DNA from: Pseudomonas sp. Fl4BN1
GTDB lineage: Bacteria; Pseudomonadota; Gammaproteobacteria; Pseudomonadales; Pseudomonadaceae
Reading direction: 5' to 3'
NCBI RefSeq assembly: GCF_009908285.1
Contig: NZ_JAAARM010000018.1
Span: forward strand, 88,060-152,059
Length of the DNA stretch: 64,000 nucleotides
The notes beneath the pieces are model-generated. The model was not told where the DNA came from. It did no database searches and was given only the letters and a program-made list of their open reading frames with translations. A program made the position numbers and the translations under genes. Shown here piece by piece: positions 36,162 through 45,351 of the stretch; within the stretch, counting starts at the first letter, position 1, and every line of letters starts with the position of its first letter.

Positions 36162-37526
36162 TCAGCGAACCCCATCCTGACGCAGGGCGGCGGGGGTGAA
36201 GTCGCTGATGGTGGCGGTGAAACCAAAGTCATACGCCTGCTTCTCTTCGTTCTTCATGCCCAGCGCCAGGTAGCGGCCGGACTGCAGGTCGTAGAGAGTT
36301 TCCAGGGCGTACCACGGCACTTGTTTGTCGTAGTAGTTCTCGGCATGAGCTTCAGCCACGCGCCACAGTTGGCCACGACCGTCGTAGTGGTCGATCACCG
36401 CAGCCTGCCAGGTGTCTTCATCGATATAGAAGTCACGCTTGGCGTAGATGTGACGCTGGCCTTCCTTCAAGGTCGCGACCACATGCCAGACCCGGCGCAA
36501 CTCATAGCGAGCCAGGTCCTGGTTGATGTGCCCGGCCTTGATGATGTCGGCGTACTTCAGAGTCGGCGAGTCGAGCTTGTAGCTGTCGGAGGCGATGTAT
36601 ATCTCTTTCTTGCCTTCCAGCTTCCAGTCGTAGCGATCTGGCGCACCGTTGTACATGTCCAGGTTGTCCGAGGTACGCAGGCCGTCGGCGGCAGTACCCG
36701 GGCCGTCATAGGAGACTTGCGGGGCACGGCGCACACGGCGCTGACCGGCGTTGTAGACCCAGGCCGAACGCGGTTCCTTCACTTGGTCGAGGGTTTCGTG
36801 AACCAGCAGCACGCCGCCGGCCAGGCGCGCCGGAGCGGTCACTTTCTGCTTGAAGTAGAACAGGATGTTGCCCGGATTTTTCGGATCGTAGTCCTTCATC
36901 TTGTCGCGGAACACGAACTGATCCTGGAAGTACACCAGGCTGTAGGAACCGTTGGCCTGTGGCGTAGCCTGGGTCACCAGGCGTGTGACGCTACCACCGC
37001 GATAACGGGTGATGTGGTTCCAGATGACTTCCACGCCGCTTTTCGGAATCGGGAACGGAACCGCGGTTTCGAAGTGCTCTAGGCCGTTGCCACCGGACAC
37101 CAGGTTAGTGCTGGTCGCGTTGCGCTTGATCGCGGCAAACACTTCGGCCGGCACGGTGGCACCGCGATGGGACGGATAGACCGGCATCTTGAAGGTTTCC
37201 GGGTAGCGCTTGAACATCGCGTATTGCCCCGGGGCCAACTTGTCCTTGTACTGCTCGACGTTCTGCGCGGTGATGGTGAACTGCGGTTGCTCGCTGCCAT
37301 AAGGGTTGGACAGGAAGCCCTTGCTGTCCACGGTGCCGGCGTTGGTCGCCAGCGGCTTCCAGGCCGGAATGGTACCGGCGGCATTGCCGGCCATCTCGGC
37401 GCCCATCGGCGTCAGGCTGGTGCCCAGCTTGGCCGCTTCATCGGCGGACACGGCAGCCATCACACTGGTGGCCAGCAGTGACAGTCCCAGCACTCCGATG
37501 TGCAACAGACTCTTGTTGATTTTCAT
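36162..37526 (-). CDS. DUF1329 periplasmic/outer-membrane-associated protein
   Basis: 454 residues with a signal peptide (MKINKSLLHIGVLGLSLL, cleavage near SVMAAVSA). The body matches DUF1329: the start SADEAAKLGTSLTPMGAEMAGN and the later ARYELRRVWHVVATL and AKRDFYIDEDTWQAAVIDHY. Family members are almost always encoded beside a DUF1302 barrel and are thought to have a LolA/LolB-like lipid-binding fold; the function is not established. It lies 30 bp downstream of DUF1302 and is co-transcribed with it. Confidence 0.88.
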   Translation of the reverse strand: MKINKSLLHIGVLGLSLLATSVMAAVSADEAAKLGTSLTPMGAEMAGNAAGTIPAWKPLATNAGTVDSKGFLSNPYGSEQPQFTITAQNVEQYKDKLAPGQYAMFKRYPETFKMPVYPSHRGATVPAEVFAAIKRNATSTNLVSGGNGLEHFETAVPFPIPKSGVEVIWNHITRYRGGSVTRLVTQATPQANGSYSLVYFQDQFVFRDKMKDYDPKNPGNILFYFKQKVTAPARLAGGVLLVHETLDQVKEPRSAWVYNAGQRRVRRAPQVSYDGPGTAADGLRTSDNLDMYNGAPDRYDWKLEGKKEIYIASDSYKLDSPTLKYADIIKAGHINQDLARYELRRVWHVVATLKEGQRHIYAKRDFYIDEDTWQAAVIDHYDGRGQLWRVAEAHAENYYDKQVPWYALETLYDLQSGRYLALGMKNEEKQAYDFGFTATISDFTPAALRQDGVR

Positions 37527-37556
37527 AGTGTTGTTCTTCCTGAAAATACAGTGTGC

Positions 37557-39446
37557 TTAGAAGTTCACGCCAACGCTCAAGGCGAGGAAGTCCCGGTCGT
37601 CCACGGTGCTGTAGTCGCCACCAAAGAAGTTGGTGTAGGCCAGGCTCGCGGTGTAGGTGTTCTGGTACTCGGCATCCAGCCCCAGGCTGATGGCCTTGCG
37701 GCCTTCCTCGAAGTTGCCGCCAGGGCCTGGCGAGTAACCTTTGACGTCATGGGACCAGGCGACGTTGGGCTTGAGGTTGACACCGGCGAACACGTCCGGG
37801 TATTCCCAGATGGCCCGGCCGCGGTAGCCCCAGGAAGTGGCGGTGGTGAAGCCGTCGTTGTTGCAATTGGCGGTGAGATTGCTGGCATCTGCGCCAGGGC
37901 CTGCACCGGCGATGGTGGTGGAGTTGAGTGCGCGGCAGGTGTTCTGCCCGCCCGTGGCAGGCAAGGAGCCAGGCCCGAACACCGGGTCACGGCCATAACG
38001 GACATCCGACTTGCTCTCAAGACCGCCGACATGGGTGACCCCGACTTCACCAACCAGGGTCAGGCGGCTGGCGCCCATGACTTGATCGAAGAAGTGGGTG
38101 AAGGTGGTCTGGAACTGGGTGATTTCCTTGCGACGATAGCCATTGAGGTCTTGCCCGGCGACGCCCTCTAGCAGGGAGGCGTTGGTAAATGCCCCCTTCA
38201 AAGGCCGAACGGCGGAATAGAGGATATCGGTAGAGTTGAGCTGCACAGGAGCATTCGGCCGGTAACTGATTTCGCCGCTCCATGCTGTCCCTGTAGGCAG
38301 GGTGGTAGAGAAGCTCAAGCCATACAGACGAATATCCTCTGGGTACTCGATAAAGTACTTCGAGTTACCAGCGATCCACACCGGCGCCAGAGAGCCAAAG
38401 CCAGGGGCTATGTTGTAAGCCGACTGGGGTGCCGCCGTGGCGCTGAAGATCGGCGCACGGCTGTGATAGTTCATGAAATAGGCGCCGAACTCAGTGTCCA
38501 GCGGCTCGTAGTTGTAATGGAAAGCAGCACCAAACTGACCGCTGTCACGGGCATCGCGGTCGCCACTGCGGCGCACCAGGGCGCCCTCTTCGTTGACATC
38601 AACGCCGCGTGCCTGCATCCCAGCCAAGGCTGCTCGGCCAGGTGCCGTAGCCGCAATGGTCGAACGCTTGGCCAGCAGTCGCAGGTTGTCGTTGCAACCG
38701 TCGGAAATGTTGTCCGGCTGCGAGAAGAAGGTCCCGCAGTTATCGGTAACTGTCTGGTCCCACTCCAACTGGTAGAACGCCTCGGCCGACAAGTTCTCGG
38801 TGAGGTTCTGGGAGATGTAGAACATGTTGACCGGAATCAAGCCTTCCTTGACCTCGGCACCGGGACGGCGGAACGCCGACACATCGATCGGGTTGATCGA
38901 GTTGATGCCGCCACCAATAAAGGTACTTTCGCCCCAACTCACTACTTGCTTACCGAAACGCACCGAACCTGGCTCATCGGCAATCGAGTAGTTGTGATAG
39001 ATGAAGGCATCGAGTATCTGCCCACCGGACGATTTGGCGCCTTCCTTACGCCCGTCATTACTGACGTTCTTGAAGTCCAGGTCTTCATCCTGAAGCTTGA
39101 AGTCATACCAGTACTTGCCACGGACAAACACACCGGTATCGCCGTACTTCAACTCCAGGTCATGGATGCCCTTGAAGATCTTCGAGAAGGTCTGGCCCTT
39201 GTTGAAGTTCAAGTGACCATCATCGGTGGTCTGGGACAGGCCCTTGCCGCCGTTGTTGACTCCGATCAGGTTCTGGTTGCGTCCAGCGGTCGACCAACTG
39301 GCCCCCACCGACAGGGACGAATCGAAGCTGCCTTCGATTTCACCGACATTGAACGTAACGCCGAATGCCGGCCCGGCGAGCGTAGAGGCAAGACCGACGG
39401 CCAGAGGCAGTTTCGCCCGGCGCCAGAACTGGTTTACTGATGTCAT
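37557..39446 (-). CDS. DUF1302 outer-membrane beta-barrel protein
   Basis: 629 residues from ATG 39446 with GGAG upstream; an extra upstream extension in frame is not signal-like. The signal peptide ends at PAFG. The mature part alternates polar and aromatic strands and ends LSVGVNF, with the terminal Phe typical of BAM-assembled barrels. Loops carry two Cys pairs (DNCGTFF/DGCNDN and NTCRAL/ANCNND) that may form disulfides. The partner DUF1329 and the acyl-CoA ligase suggest passage of a hydrophobic substrate. The family function is unproven. Confidence 0.88.
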   Translation of the reverse strand: MTSVNQFWRRAKLPLAVGLASTLAGPAFGVTFNVGEIEGSFDSSLSVGASWSTAGRNQNLIGVNNGGKGLSQTTDDGHLNFNKGQTFSKIFKGIHDLELKYGDTGVFVRGKYWYDFKLQDEDLDFKNVSNDGRKEGAKSSGGQILDAFIYHNYSIADEPGSVRFGKQVVSWGESTFIGGGINSINPIDVSAFRRPGAEVKEGLIPVNMFYISQNLTENLSAEAFYQLEWDQTVTDNCGTFFSQPDNISDGCNDNLRLLAKRSTIAATAPGRAALAGMQARGVDVNEEGALVRRSGDRDARDSGQFGAAFHYNYEPLDTEFGAYFMNYHSRAPIFSATAAPQSAYNIAPGFGSLAPVWIAGNSKYFIEYPEDIRLYGLSFSTTLPTGTAWSGEISYRPNAPVQLNSTDILYSAVRPLKGAFTNASLLEGVAGQDLNGYRRKEITQFQTTFTHFFDQVMGASRLTLVGEVGVTHVGGLESKSDVRYGRDPVFGPGSLPATGGQNTCRALNSTTIAGAGPGADASNLTANCNNDGFTTATSWGYRGRAIWEYPDVFAGVNLKPNVAWSHDVKGYSPGPGGNFEEGRKAISLGLDAEYQNTYTASLAYTNFFGGDYSTVDDRDFLALSVGVNF

Positions 39447-39595
39447 CGACGCTACTCCATGTGCATTATTGTTATGGCAGTAAGTTCTTCCAAGACCGCC
39501 TCGAATACCGGGGACAGAGACACTTGCCCCAGCTCCGAAGTTGCGCAGTGAGAACACCCCGCAATGCCCCGTTGCTTGGAAAAAACCGTGAACGG

Positions 39596-39628
39596 ACTAT
39601 ATCCAGCAGGGATTAGTGCTTGATCCCT
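39596..39628 (-). promoter_or_regulatory. Candidate DUF1302 promoter with overlapping dyad operator
   Basis: The minus-strand -10 TATAGT (39596-39601) lacks a good -35 (ATCAAG at 17 bp), as expected for an activated promoter. The dyad AGGGAT-N9-ATCCCT (39608-39613 and 39623-39628) covers the -35 zone. The MalT/LuxR-type neighbour is the natural candidate to bind it. This is inference. Confidence 0.4.
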
Positions 39629-39752
39629 CTAAAGTGTGATTTGCAGCCACTAACCGAACTGGAACAGCCCTTTGCCATAACCATTGAAAAACGGCGCGGC
39701 AAGAATGACTGAAAAATCCGTGAGTACAAGGCAAAGGCTTGCCGGGTGGGCG

Positions 39753-39776
39753 TGCCGTGCCCTGGCGGGCACGGCA
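39753..39776 (-). terminator. Hairpin after the acyl-CoA ligase gene
   Basis: TGCCGTGCCC and GGGCACGGCA form a perfect 10-bp stem with a 4-nt loop, 9 bp past the ligase stop. On the minus strand no T-run follows, so termination strength is uncertain. Confidence 0.55.
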
Positions 39777-39784
39777 GAGGACGC

Positions 39785-41467
39785 TCAAAGCGTGGAGAGG
39801 AAGGTGCTGTTACTGGCTTGCCATTCGCTGATGTCGACACGGATGCGCTTCTTGTCGAGCTTGCCAACGCTGGTCTTGGGAATTTCAGTAACAATGGCGA
39901 TCTGACTGGGGATCGCCCACTTGCTCAAGTGCCCCAGTTCAACGAACGGTTTGAGGTGTTCCTTGAGCTCACGGGCACCAATTTCGTGACCTTCGCGGAT
40001 CACCAGCAAGGCAAAAGGACGCTCACCCCACTGCGGATCGGCAATGCCCACCACTGCTACTTCGCGTACCGCCACGTGGCGACTGATGAGGTCTTCCAGG
40101 TCCAGGGAGGAAATCCACTCGCCACCGGTCTTGATCACGTCCTTGATCCGGTCGCGGATATCGATCACCCCCATGCCGTCCAGGGTCGCCACGTCGCCGG
40201 TGTGCAACCAGCCACCCTCCCAGAGCTCGGCGCCCTTCTGCGGCTCGTTGAAGTAGCCTTCGCTCAGCCAGGGTGCCCGCAGCACCAGTTCACCCTGGGA
40301 CTCGCCGTCCGCCGGAAGGAAGTTGCCCTCGGCATCGATGATCGCCGCCTCCACCAGCGGCCCAGGCACCCCGGCCTTGATCCGGTAGGTGGTGCGCTCG
40401 TCTTCGCTGCCCGCCATCAACTCGTCGTTGAGGTGGGCGCAGGACACCAGCGGGCCGGTTTCCGACATGCCATAAGCGGCAGTCAGCTGGATCCCCTTGG
40501 CCTTGGCGGCCTCGTACAAGGCACGGTTCAACGCACTGCCGCCGATGACGATTTTCCAGCCAGCGAAATCGGTGCCCTGGGCGGCCTTGGCGTTGAGCAG
40601 CATCTGCAGGATGGTCGGCACGCAATGGGAGAAGGTGACCTTCTCACGGCGCCATAGCTCCACCAGGTACTCCGGATCGTAACGCCCGGGGTAGACCTGC
40701 TTGAGCCCGAGCATGGTGGCCACATAGGGCAGGCCCCAGGCATGCACGTGGAACATCGGGGTGATGGGCATGTACACATCGTTGGTGCCCAACAGGCGGA
40801 CGCTGTCGATACAACCCATGATGGTCGACACACCCATGGTGTGCAGCACCAGTTGGCGATGGGTGAAGTACACGCCCTTGGGGTTGCCAGTGGTGCCCGT
40901 GGTGTAGAAGGTGGTGGCCACCGAGTTTTCGTCAAAATCCTCGAAGTGATACTGGGTGCTGGCAGCGGCCAGCAAGGTCTCGTACTCGCCCACCAGGTTC
41001 GGCAGCTCGGCGGTTTTTTCCGGCGCATCGGTGAGCAGCAGGGTTTTCTCTACCGTGGTCAGGTGCCCGGCAATCGCCTGGTACAGACCGACAAACTCGC
41101 TGTTGACCAGCACGAAGCGGTCCTCGGCGTGATTCATGGTGTAGAGGATCTGCTCCGGCGACAGGCGCACGTTGATGGTGTGAATCACCGCGCCGATCAT
41201 AGGAATGGCGAACATGCATTCCAGGTAGCGATGGCTGTCCCAGTCCATTACCGCTACGGTATCCCCGGCCTTGACCCCGGCCGCAGTCAAGACGTTGGCC
41301 AGCCGCGCCACGCGTTCGATCAGGGTCGGATAGGTGTAGCGCAACTGGTCGCGATAGATGATTTCGCGGGTTTTCTCGTAACGGCTGCCGGACATCAGCA
41401 GGCGCTTGATCAATAACGGATATTGATAGGCGCCTTCGGCGGGCGGGATAACACGAGTCTGCAACAT
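39785..41467 (-). CDS. AlkK-like medium-chain fatty acid--CoA ligase
   Basis: 560 residues, an ANL-superfamily adenylate-forming enzyme. The P-loop is TTGTTGNPKGV (189-199), followed by AYGMSETGPL, the GWLHTGDVATLDGMGVI motif and IKTGGEWISSLDLED. The catalytic Lys is in SVGKLDKKRIR. It most resembles AlkK-type medium-chain acyl-CoA ligases. It probably activates a fatty acid delivered by the neighbouring envelope proteins. A ribosome-binding site AAGGGATTC precedes the ATG. Confidence 0.92.
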   Translation of the reverse strand: MLQTRVIPPAEGAYQYPLLIKRLLMSGSRYEKTREIIYRDQLRYTYPTLIERVARLANVLTAAGVKAGDTVAVMDWDSHRYLECMFAIPMIGAVIHTINVRLSPEQILYTMNHAEDRFVLVNSEFVGLYQAIAGHLTTVEKTLLLTDAPEKTAELPNLVGEYETLLAAASTQYHFEDFDENSVATTFYTTGTTGNPKGVYFTHRQLVLHTMGVSTIMGCIDSVRLLGTNDVYMPITPMFHVHAWGLPYVATMLGLKQVYPGRYDPEYLVELWRREKVTFSHCVPTILQMLLNAKAAQGTDFAGWKIVIGGSALNRALYEAAKAKGIQLTAAYGMSETGPLVSCAHLNDELMAGSEDERTTYRIKAGVPGPLVEAAIIDAEGNFLPADGESQGELVLRAPWLSEGYFNEPQKGAELWEGGWLHTGDVATLDGMGVIDIRDRIKDVIKTGGEWISSLDLEDLISRHVAVREVAVVGIADPQWGERPFALLVIREGHEIGARELKEHLKPFVELGHLSKWAIPSQIAIVTEIPKTSVGKLDKKRIRVDISEWQASNSTFLSTL

Positions 41468-41613
41468 AAGAATCCCTTTTCTGACGGCTCGGTCGTAACT
41501 GGAGAATACTCACTCTAGTGTGCCCGCGCGCCTGCTAAATCAGCCAAAGGAATGATTTGCGGAACCGTACAAATACTAGCTCCAAGCCAGTATCGAGGCG
41601 GCTCCGCGTGACC

Positions 41614-42798
41614 TTATGCACTTTGCCCAACCGCCGCCTCTGCCGGAGTACGGGGAAAGGCCAGTGCAGCGGCAAAGGTCAGTGCCGCAAACCCGGCCAG
41701 GATCAAATACAGACCGCTCAAGCCCTGGCGCGGCTCCACCAGGGCAATCAACGGAATCGCCGTGGCACTGGCACCGAACGACAGACAGTAACGCAAGGCA
41801 AAGACCCGCGACTGCCACTGTGGCGCAACGAAATTGGCGACCATGGCGTCATTCACCGTGACCTGGCCAAACACCACGAACATGAAGGCCGCCCCCAACA
41901 GGATCACACTCCAGCCCTCGCTGTGGGCCATCGCCACCAACAGCGGGGCCTGGAACAGGGTCAGCACAATGAACGGCCATTTCAGGCTGAAGCGATGCAA
42001 CACCCGGCCAATGGTCAACTGCGCCACCGCGCCAAAGGCATAGGCCAGGCTGACCACCACGCCGAGGATCTGTGGCGAGGCCGACAGCTCATGCAGGCGC
42101 TCCTGGAACAGCTTCGGGTAGGTCATGGTGGTGGCGTTGAACACCACTCCGCCAGTAGCCGTGGCCAGGGCCAGCACCGCGAACACCAGGAACATCGAGA
42201 TCTGCTGGCCGCCCTTGCCCCTGAGTGTCACATGAGGACGCACGGGAACCGGCTCGTCGCGTACCTGCAAGGCAAAACCGATACCCAGCAGGATCGCCAC
42301 GATCCCCGGCAGGATGAACGCTGAACGCCAGCCAAATTGCGCCACCAACAGGCCGGTGATCAATGCTGAAAAGGCCACGCCGAGGTTGCCCCACATACCG
42401 TTGATGCCAATCTCGCGGCCACGGTTTTGCGCATAGGCCACCAGCATCGCCGTGCCTACCGGGTGATAGATGGCGGCGAATACACCCATCAGGGTCAGCC
42501 CGACCACCAACATTGTCGGGCTATTACTCAGGCCGGTCAGGATTGAGGCCGCGCCGATGCCGAAGAAGAACAGCAGCATCATCTGTCGGCGGCTCCAGTG
42601 ATCCCCTAGCCAGCCGGCCGGCAGTGAACAGGCGCCAAAAGCGATGAAGCCGCCCAGGGACAGCCCGATCAGTGCGGCATAGTCCAGGGCAAAGACCTGG
42701 GTCATGCCCAGCACCGCAGCGGGAAAGATCAGCATGAACATGTGATCGATGACATGGGCAGCGTTGACGTAACGGATGACGTTTCGAGCTTGATTCAT
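41614..42798 (-). CDS. Major facilitator superfamily transporter
   Basis: 394 residues with about 12 hydrophobic helices. The loop 2-3 motif is GWLGDHWSRRQMMLLFF (MFS motif A, G-x-L-x-D-x-x-x-R-R). Its substrate is not evident. It is divergent from a cupin-AraC regulator 85 bp away, which may control it. The MFS gene is on the same strand as the acyl-CoA ligase but is separated from it by 146 bp containing the ligase promoter area. Confidence 0.9.
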   Translation of the reverse strand: MNQARNVIRYVNAAHVIDHMFMLIFPAAVLGMTQVFALDYAALIGLSLGGFIAFGACSLPAGWLGDHWSRRQMMLLFFFGIGAASILTGLSNSPTMLVVGLTLMGVFAAIYHPVGTAMLVAYAQNRGREIGINGMWGNLGVAFSALITGLLVAQFGWRSAFILPGIVAILLGIGFALQVRDEPVPVRPHVTLRGKGGQQISMFLVFAVLALATATGGVVFNATTMTYPKLFQERLHELSASPQILGVVVSLAYAFGAVAQLTIGRVLHRFSLKWPFIVLTLFQAPLLVAMAHSEGWSVILLGAAFMFVVFGQVTVNDAMVANFVAPQWQSRVFALRYCLSFGASATAIPLIALVEPRQGLSGLYLILAGFAALTFAAALAFPRTPAEAAVGQSA

Positions 42799-42883
42799 GG
42801 CGGCACGCTAGGTTGGTTGTTGTGCTGCCTATGCTAAGTTGGCAACAAACAGCATTCCTGACAATAAAGTCACCGGATCAGAC

Positions 42884-43657
42884 ATGTTAATCAGCCTGCC
42901 AAACCACGGCCCGGTCAGCGCCTATCCCCGCAACTATGCCGATGCCGAACACCAGGAATCTCACCGTCATCGCGAAGCGCAGTTTCTCTACGCCGCCTGC
43001 GGCACCATGCGCGTGGTCACCGCCCAGGGCGCCTGGGTGATCCCGCCGACCCGAGCCGTGTGGATTCCGTCGCTGGTAGAGCATGAGATTTTCATGGTTG
43101 GCGAGGTGCACATGCGCTCCTTGTTCATCGACCCGCAACGCTGCCCGCCGACCTTGCAGCAATGCTGTGTACTGGCGGTGACACCCTTGCTGCGGGAGTT
43201 GATCCTGCGGGCGGTGCAGGGCCCCGAGCAGGCACAAAACCCCTTGATCCAGCAGTTGATGCTGGAAGAGATTGCCGCCCTGGAGAACCTGCCCCTGCAC
43301 ATTCCCATGCCTCAGGACCGGCGTCTGCAAGCCATCTGCAGGACCTTGCTGCAGGTGCCGGACCATCCCCATACCTTGGAGGACTGGGCACAGCAGGTCG
43401 GCGCCAGCTCACGAACCCTGGCGCGGCTGTTTCAGCAGCAGGTGCAGATGAATTTCAATGCCTGGCGCCAGCAACTGCGCCTGATGGAAGCCCTGCCACG
43501 CCTGCTGGCCGGAGAAAGCGTGCACAGCGTCGCCGATTCTCTGGGCTACGGCAGCGCCCGGGCCTTCAGCGCGATGTTCTACCGCTTGCTAGGGGACACG
43601 CCACGGCACTACGTGGCGACCCTGAATCAGCTCAGCGCAATCAATGCATCTCGGTGA
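42884..43657 (+). CDS. AraC-family regulator with N-terminal cupin domain
   Basis: 257 residues from ATG 42884; a TTG 15 codons earlier is less likely. The cupin sensor has SHRHREAQFLYAACGTMRV and WVIPPTRAVWIPSLVEHEI. The AraC HTH (about 150-250) has TLEDWAQQVGASSRTLARLF and SVADSLGYGSARAFSAMF. This subtype often represses or activates an adjacent MFS exporter. Its end overlaps the end of the convergent LysE gene by 17 bp. Confidence 0.91.
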   Translation: MLISLPNHGPVSAYPRNYADAEHQESHRHREAQFLYAACGTMRVVTAQGAWVIPPTRAVWIPSLVEHEIFMVGEVHMRSLFIDPQRCPPTLQQCCVLAVTPLLRELILRAVQGPEQAQNPLIQQLMLEEIAALENLPLHIPMPQDRRLQAICRTLLQVPDHPHTLEDWAQQVGASSRTLARLFQQQVQMNFNAWRQQLRLMEALPRLLAGESVHSVADSLGYGSARAFSAMFYRLLGDTPRHYVATLNQLSAINASR

Positions 43658-44270
43658 ACGCCAGTTTCACGCCGATGGCGATCAATACCGCACCCATGGT
43701 GCGGTCGAACCAATGCCCCATCCGGGCAAAACCGGCGCGTACCCGCTGCTGGCTGAAAAGCATGGCCACCAGGCAGAACCAGACGGCGGTAGCTACCGCC
43801 AGATACAGCCCGTAACCGGCCTGGATAGCCAGAGGCGTGTGCGGATTGATCACCACGGTAAACAGCGAGAGGAAGAACAGGGTGGCCTTGGGGTTCAGGC
43901 CATTGGTAACGAAACCTGAAGTGAAGGCGCCGCGCGCGGTGCGCACTCCAGCTTCCAAGTGCAGGTCGTCCGCCGCCGGCTTGGCTGGCTGGGCGCGCAA
44001 CGCCTTGTAGCCGATGTACAGCAAGTACGCCGCCGCCAGCCACTTCAAGGCGTTGAACAGCACGATGGACTGGGAAACGATCAAGCCAATTCCCAGCAGT
44101 GAGTAACCCACGTGCAGGAAGATCGCGCTGCCCACTCCCAAGGCGGTCCAGGTACCGGCGCGGCGCCCGTGGGTCACGCTTTCGCGCACCACTACAGCGA
44201 AGTCCGGGCCGGGGCTGGCCACCGCCAGCAAATGGATGAGAGCAACGGTCAAGAACTCGGTGAGGTACAT
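43641..44270 (-). CDS. LysE/RhtB-family amino-acid exporter
   Basis: 209 residues with about six membrane helices. The N-terminal signature AVASPGPDFAVVVRESVTHGRRAG and the GFVTNGLNPKATLFFLSLFT segment are typical of the LysE/RhtB/ArgO superfamily. Substrate unknown. It diverges from the hydroxyacid dehydrogenase and converges with the AraC gene. Confidence 0.92.
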   Translation of the reverse strand: MYLTEFLTVALIHLLAVASPGPDFAVVVRESVTHGRRAGTWTALGVGSAIFLHVGYSLLGIGLIVSQSIVLFNALKWLAAAYLLYIGYKALRAQPAKPAADDLHLEAGVRTARGAFTSGFVTNGLNPKATLFFLSLFTVVINPHTPLAIQAGYGLYLAVATAVWFCLVAMLFSQQRVRAGFARMGHWFDRTMGAVLIAIGVKLAFTEMH

Positions 44271-44354
44271 GCAGGCTCCTGTTTATGTCTAATTATTTCA
44301 TCTGTTAGGCTCGGCAGATTACGCCTTAGACCCCTCGTGCAAAAGGTACAGTTC

Positions 44355-45320
44355 ATGACTAACAATCGCCGCGCCGTGTTTCTCGATCACAGCTCACTGG
44401 ATTTGGGTGACCTGGATCTGAAGGCGCTGCGCGACAGTTTCAGCCCCTTGCAAGTGCATGCCCAAACAGCCCCGGAGCAGGTGGCTGAACGACTGCAAGG
44501 GGCGCAAGTGGCCATCAGCAACAAAGTCCCGCTGACCGCCGAGACCCTGGCCGCCTGCCCGGATCTGCAACTGATCCTGGTAGCGGCCACCGGCACCAAC
44601 AATGTCGACCTGGCTGCGGCCCGCAGCCAGGGCATCACCGTCAGCAACTGCCAGGGCTACGGCACCCCTTCGGTGGCCCAGCACACCCTGATGCTGCTGC
44701 TTAATCTGGCCACCCGAGTCGCCGACTACCAACAGGCCGTGGCCGCGGGCCGCTGGCAACAAGCCAAGCAGTTCTGCCTGCTGGATTTCCCGATCATCGA
44801 GCTCTCAGGCAAGACCCTCGGTTTGCTGGGCAATGGCGAACTGGGCAGCGCCGTAGCGCGCCTGGCCGAAGCCTTTGGCATGCGCGTGGTGCTGGGACAA
44901 ATCCCTGGGCGCCCGGCCCGGCCTGATCGCCTGCCCCTGGAAGATCTGTTGCCACAAGTAGATGCGCTGACCCTGCACTGCCCGCTCAACGAACACACTC
45001 GGCACTTTATCGGCGCCCGCGAACTGGCCCTGCTCAAGCCCGGCGCCTTGGTAGTCAATACCGCTCGCGGCGGCCTGATTGATGAGCAGGCCCTGGCCGA
45101 CGCTCTGCGCAATGGTCATCTGGGAGGCGCCGCCACCGATGTGCTGAGTGTCGAACCACCCTCGGCCGGCAATCCACTGCTGGCCGCCGACATTCCGCGA
45201 CTGATAGTGACCCCGCACAACGCCTGGGGCAGTCGAGAGGCACGGCAAAGAATTGTTGGCCAACTGAGCGAAAATGCCCAAGCCTTCTTCAGTGGTACCC
45301 CGCTGCGTGTCGTGAGTTGA
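44355..45320 (+). CDS. hprA: D-2-hydroxyacid dehydrogenase, HprA-like (hydroxypyruvate/glyoxylate reductase)
   Basis: 321 residues from ATG 44355. The NAD-binding Rossmann motif is LGLLGNGELGSAVARLA (about 148-164). The catalytic Arg is in VNTARGGLIDEQAL and the catalytic His in VTPHNAWGS. The closest match I recognise is the glycerate dehydrogenase HprA of Pseudomonas; recalled synteny (PA4626 next to the methyltransferase PA4627) supports the symbol. Substrate assignment is inferred. Confidence 0.85.
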   Translation: MTNNRRAVFLDHSSLDLGDLDLKALRDSFSPLQVHAQTAPEQVAERLQGAQVAISNKVPLTAETLAACPDLQLILVAATGTNNVDLAAARSQGITVSNCQGYGTPSVAQHTLMLLLNLATRVADYQQAVAAGRWQQAKQFCLLDFPIIELSGKTLGLLGNGELGSAVARLAEAFGMRVVLGQIPGRPARPDRLPLEDLLPQVDALTLHCPLNEHTRHFIGARELALLKPGALVVNTARGGLIDEQALADALRNGHLGGAATDVLSVEPPSAGNPLLAADIPRLIVTPHNAWGSREARQRIVGQLSENAQAFFSGTPLRVVS

Positions 45321-45351
45321 TAAACTCCGCTACTTTTTTCGGGTGCGGATC

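Larger units (their letters stand above)
39447..39784. other. Intergenic region upstream of DUF1302
   Basis: 338 bp with no gene. It carries a candidate -10 (minus-strand TATAGT, 39596-39601), an inverted repeat AGGGAT-N9-ATCCCT at 39608-39628 and, next to the ligase stop, a strong hairpin (39753-39776). Confidence 0.6.
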
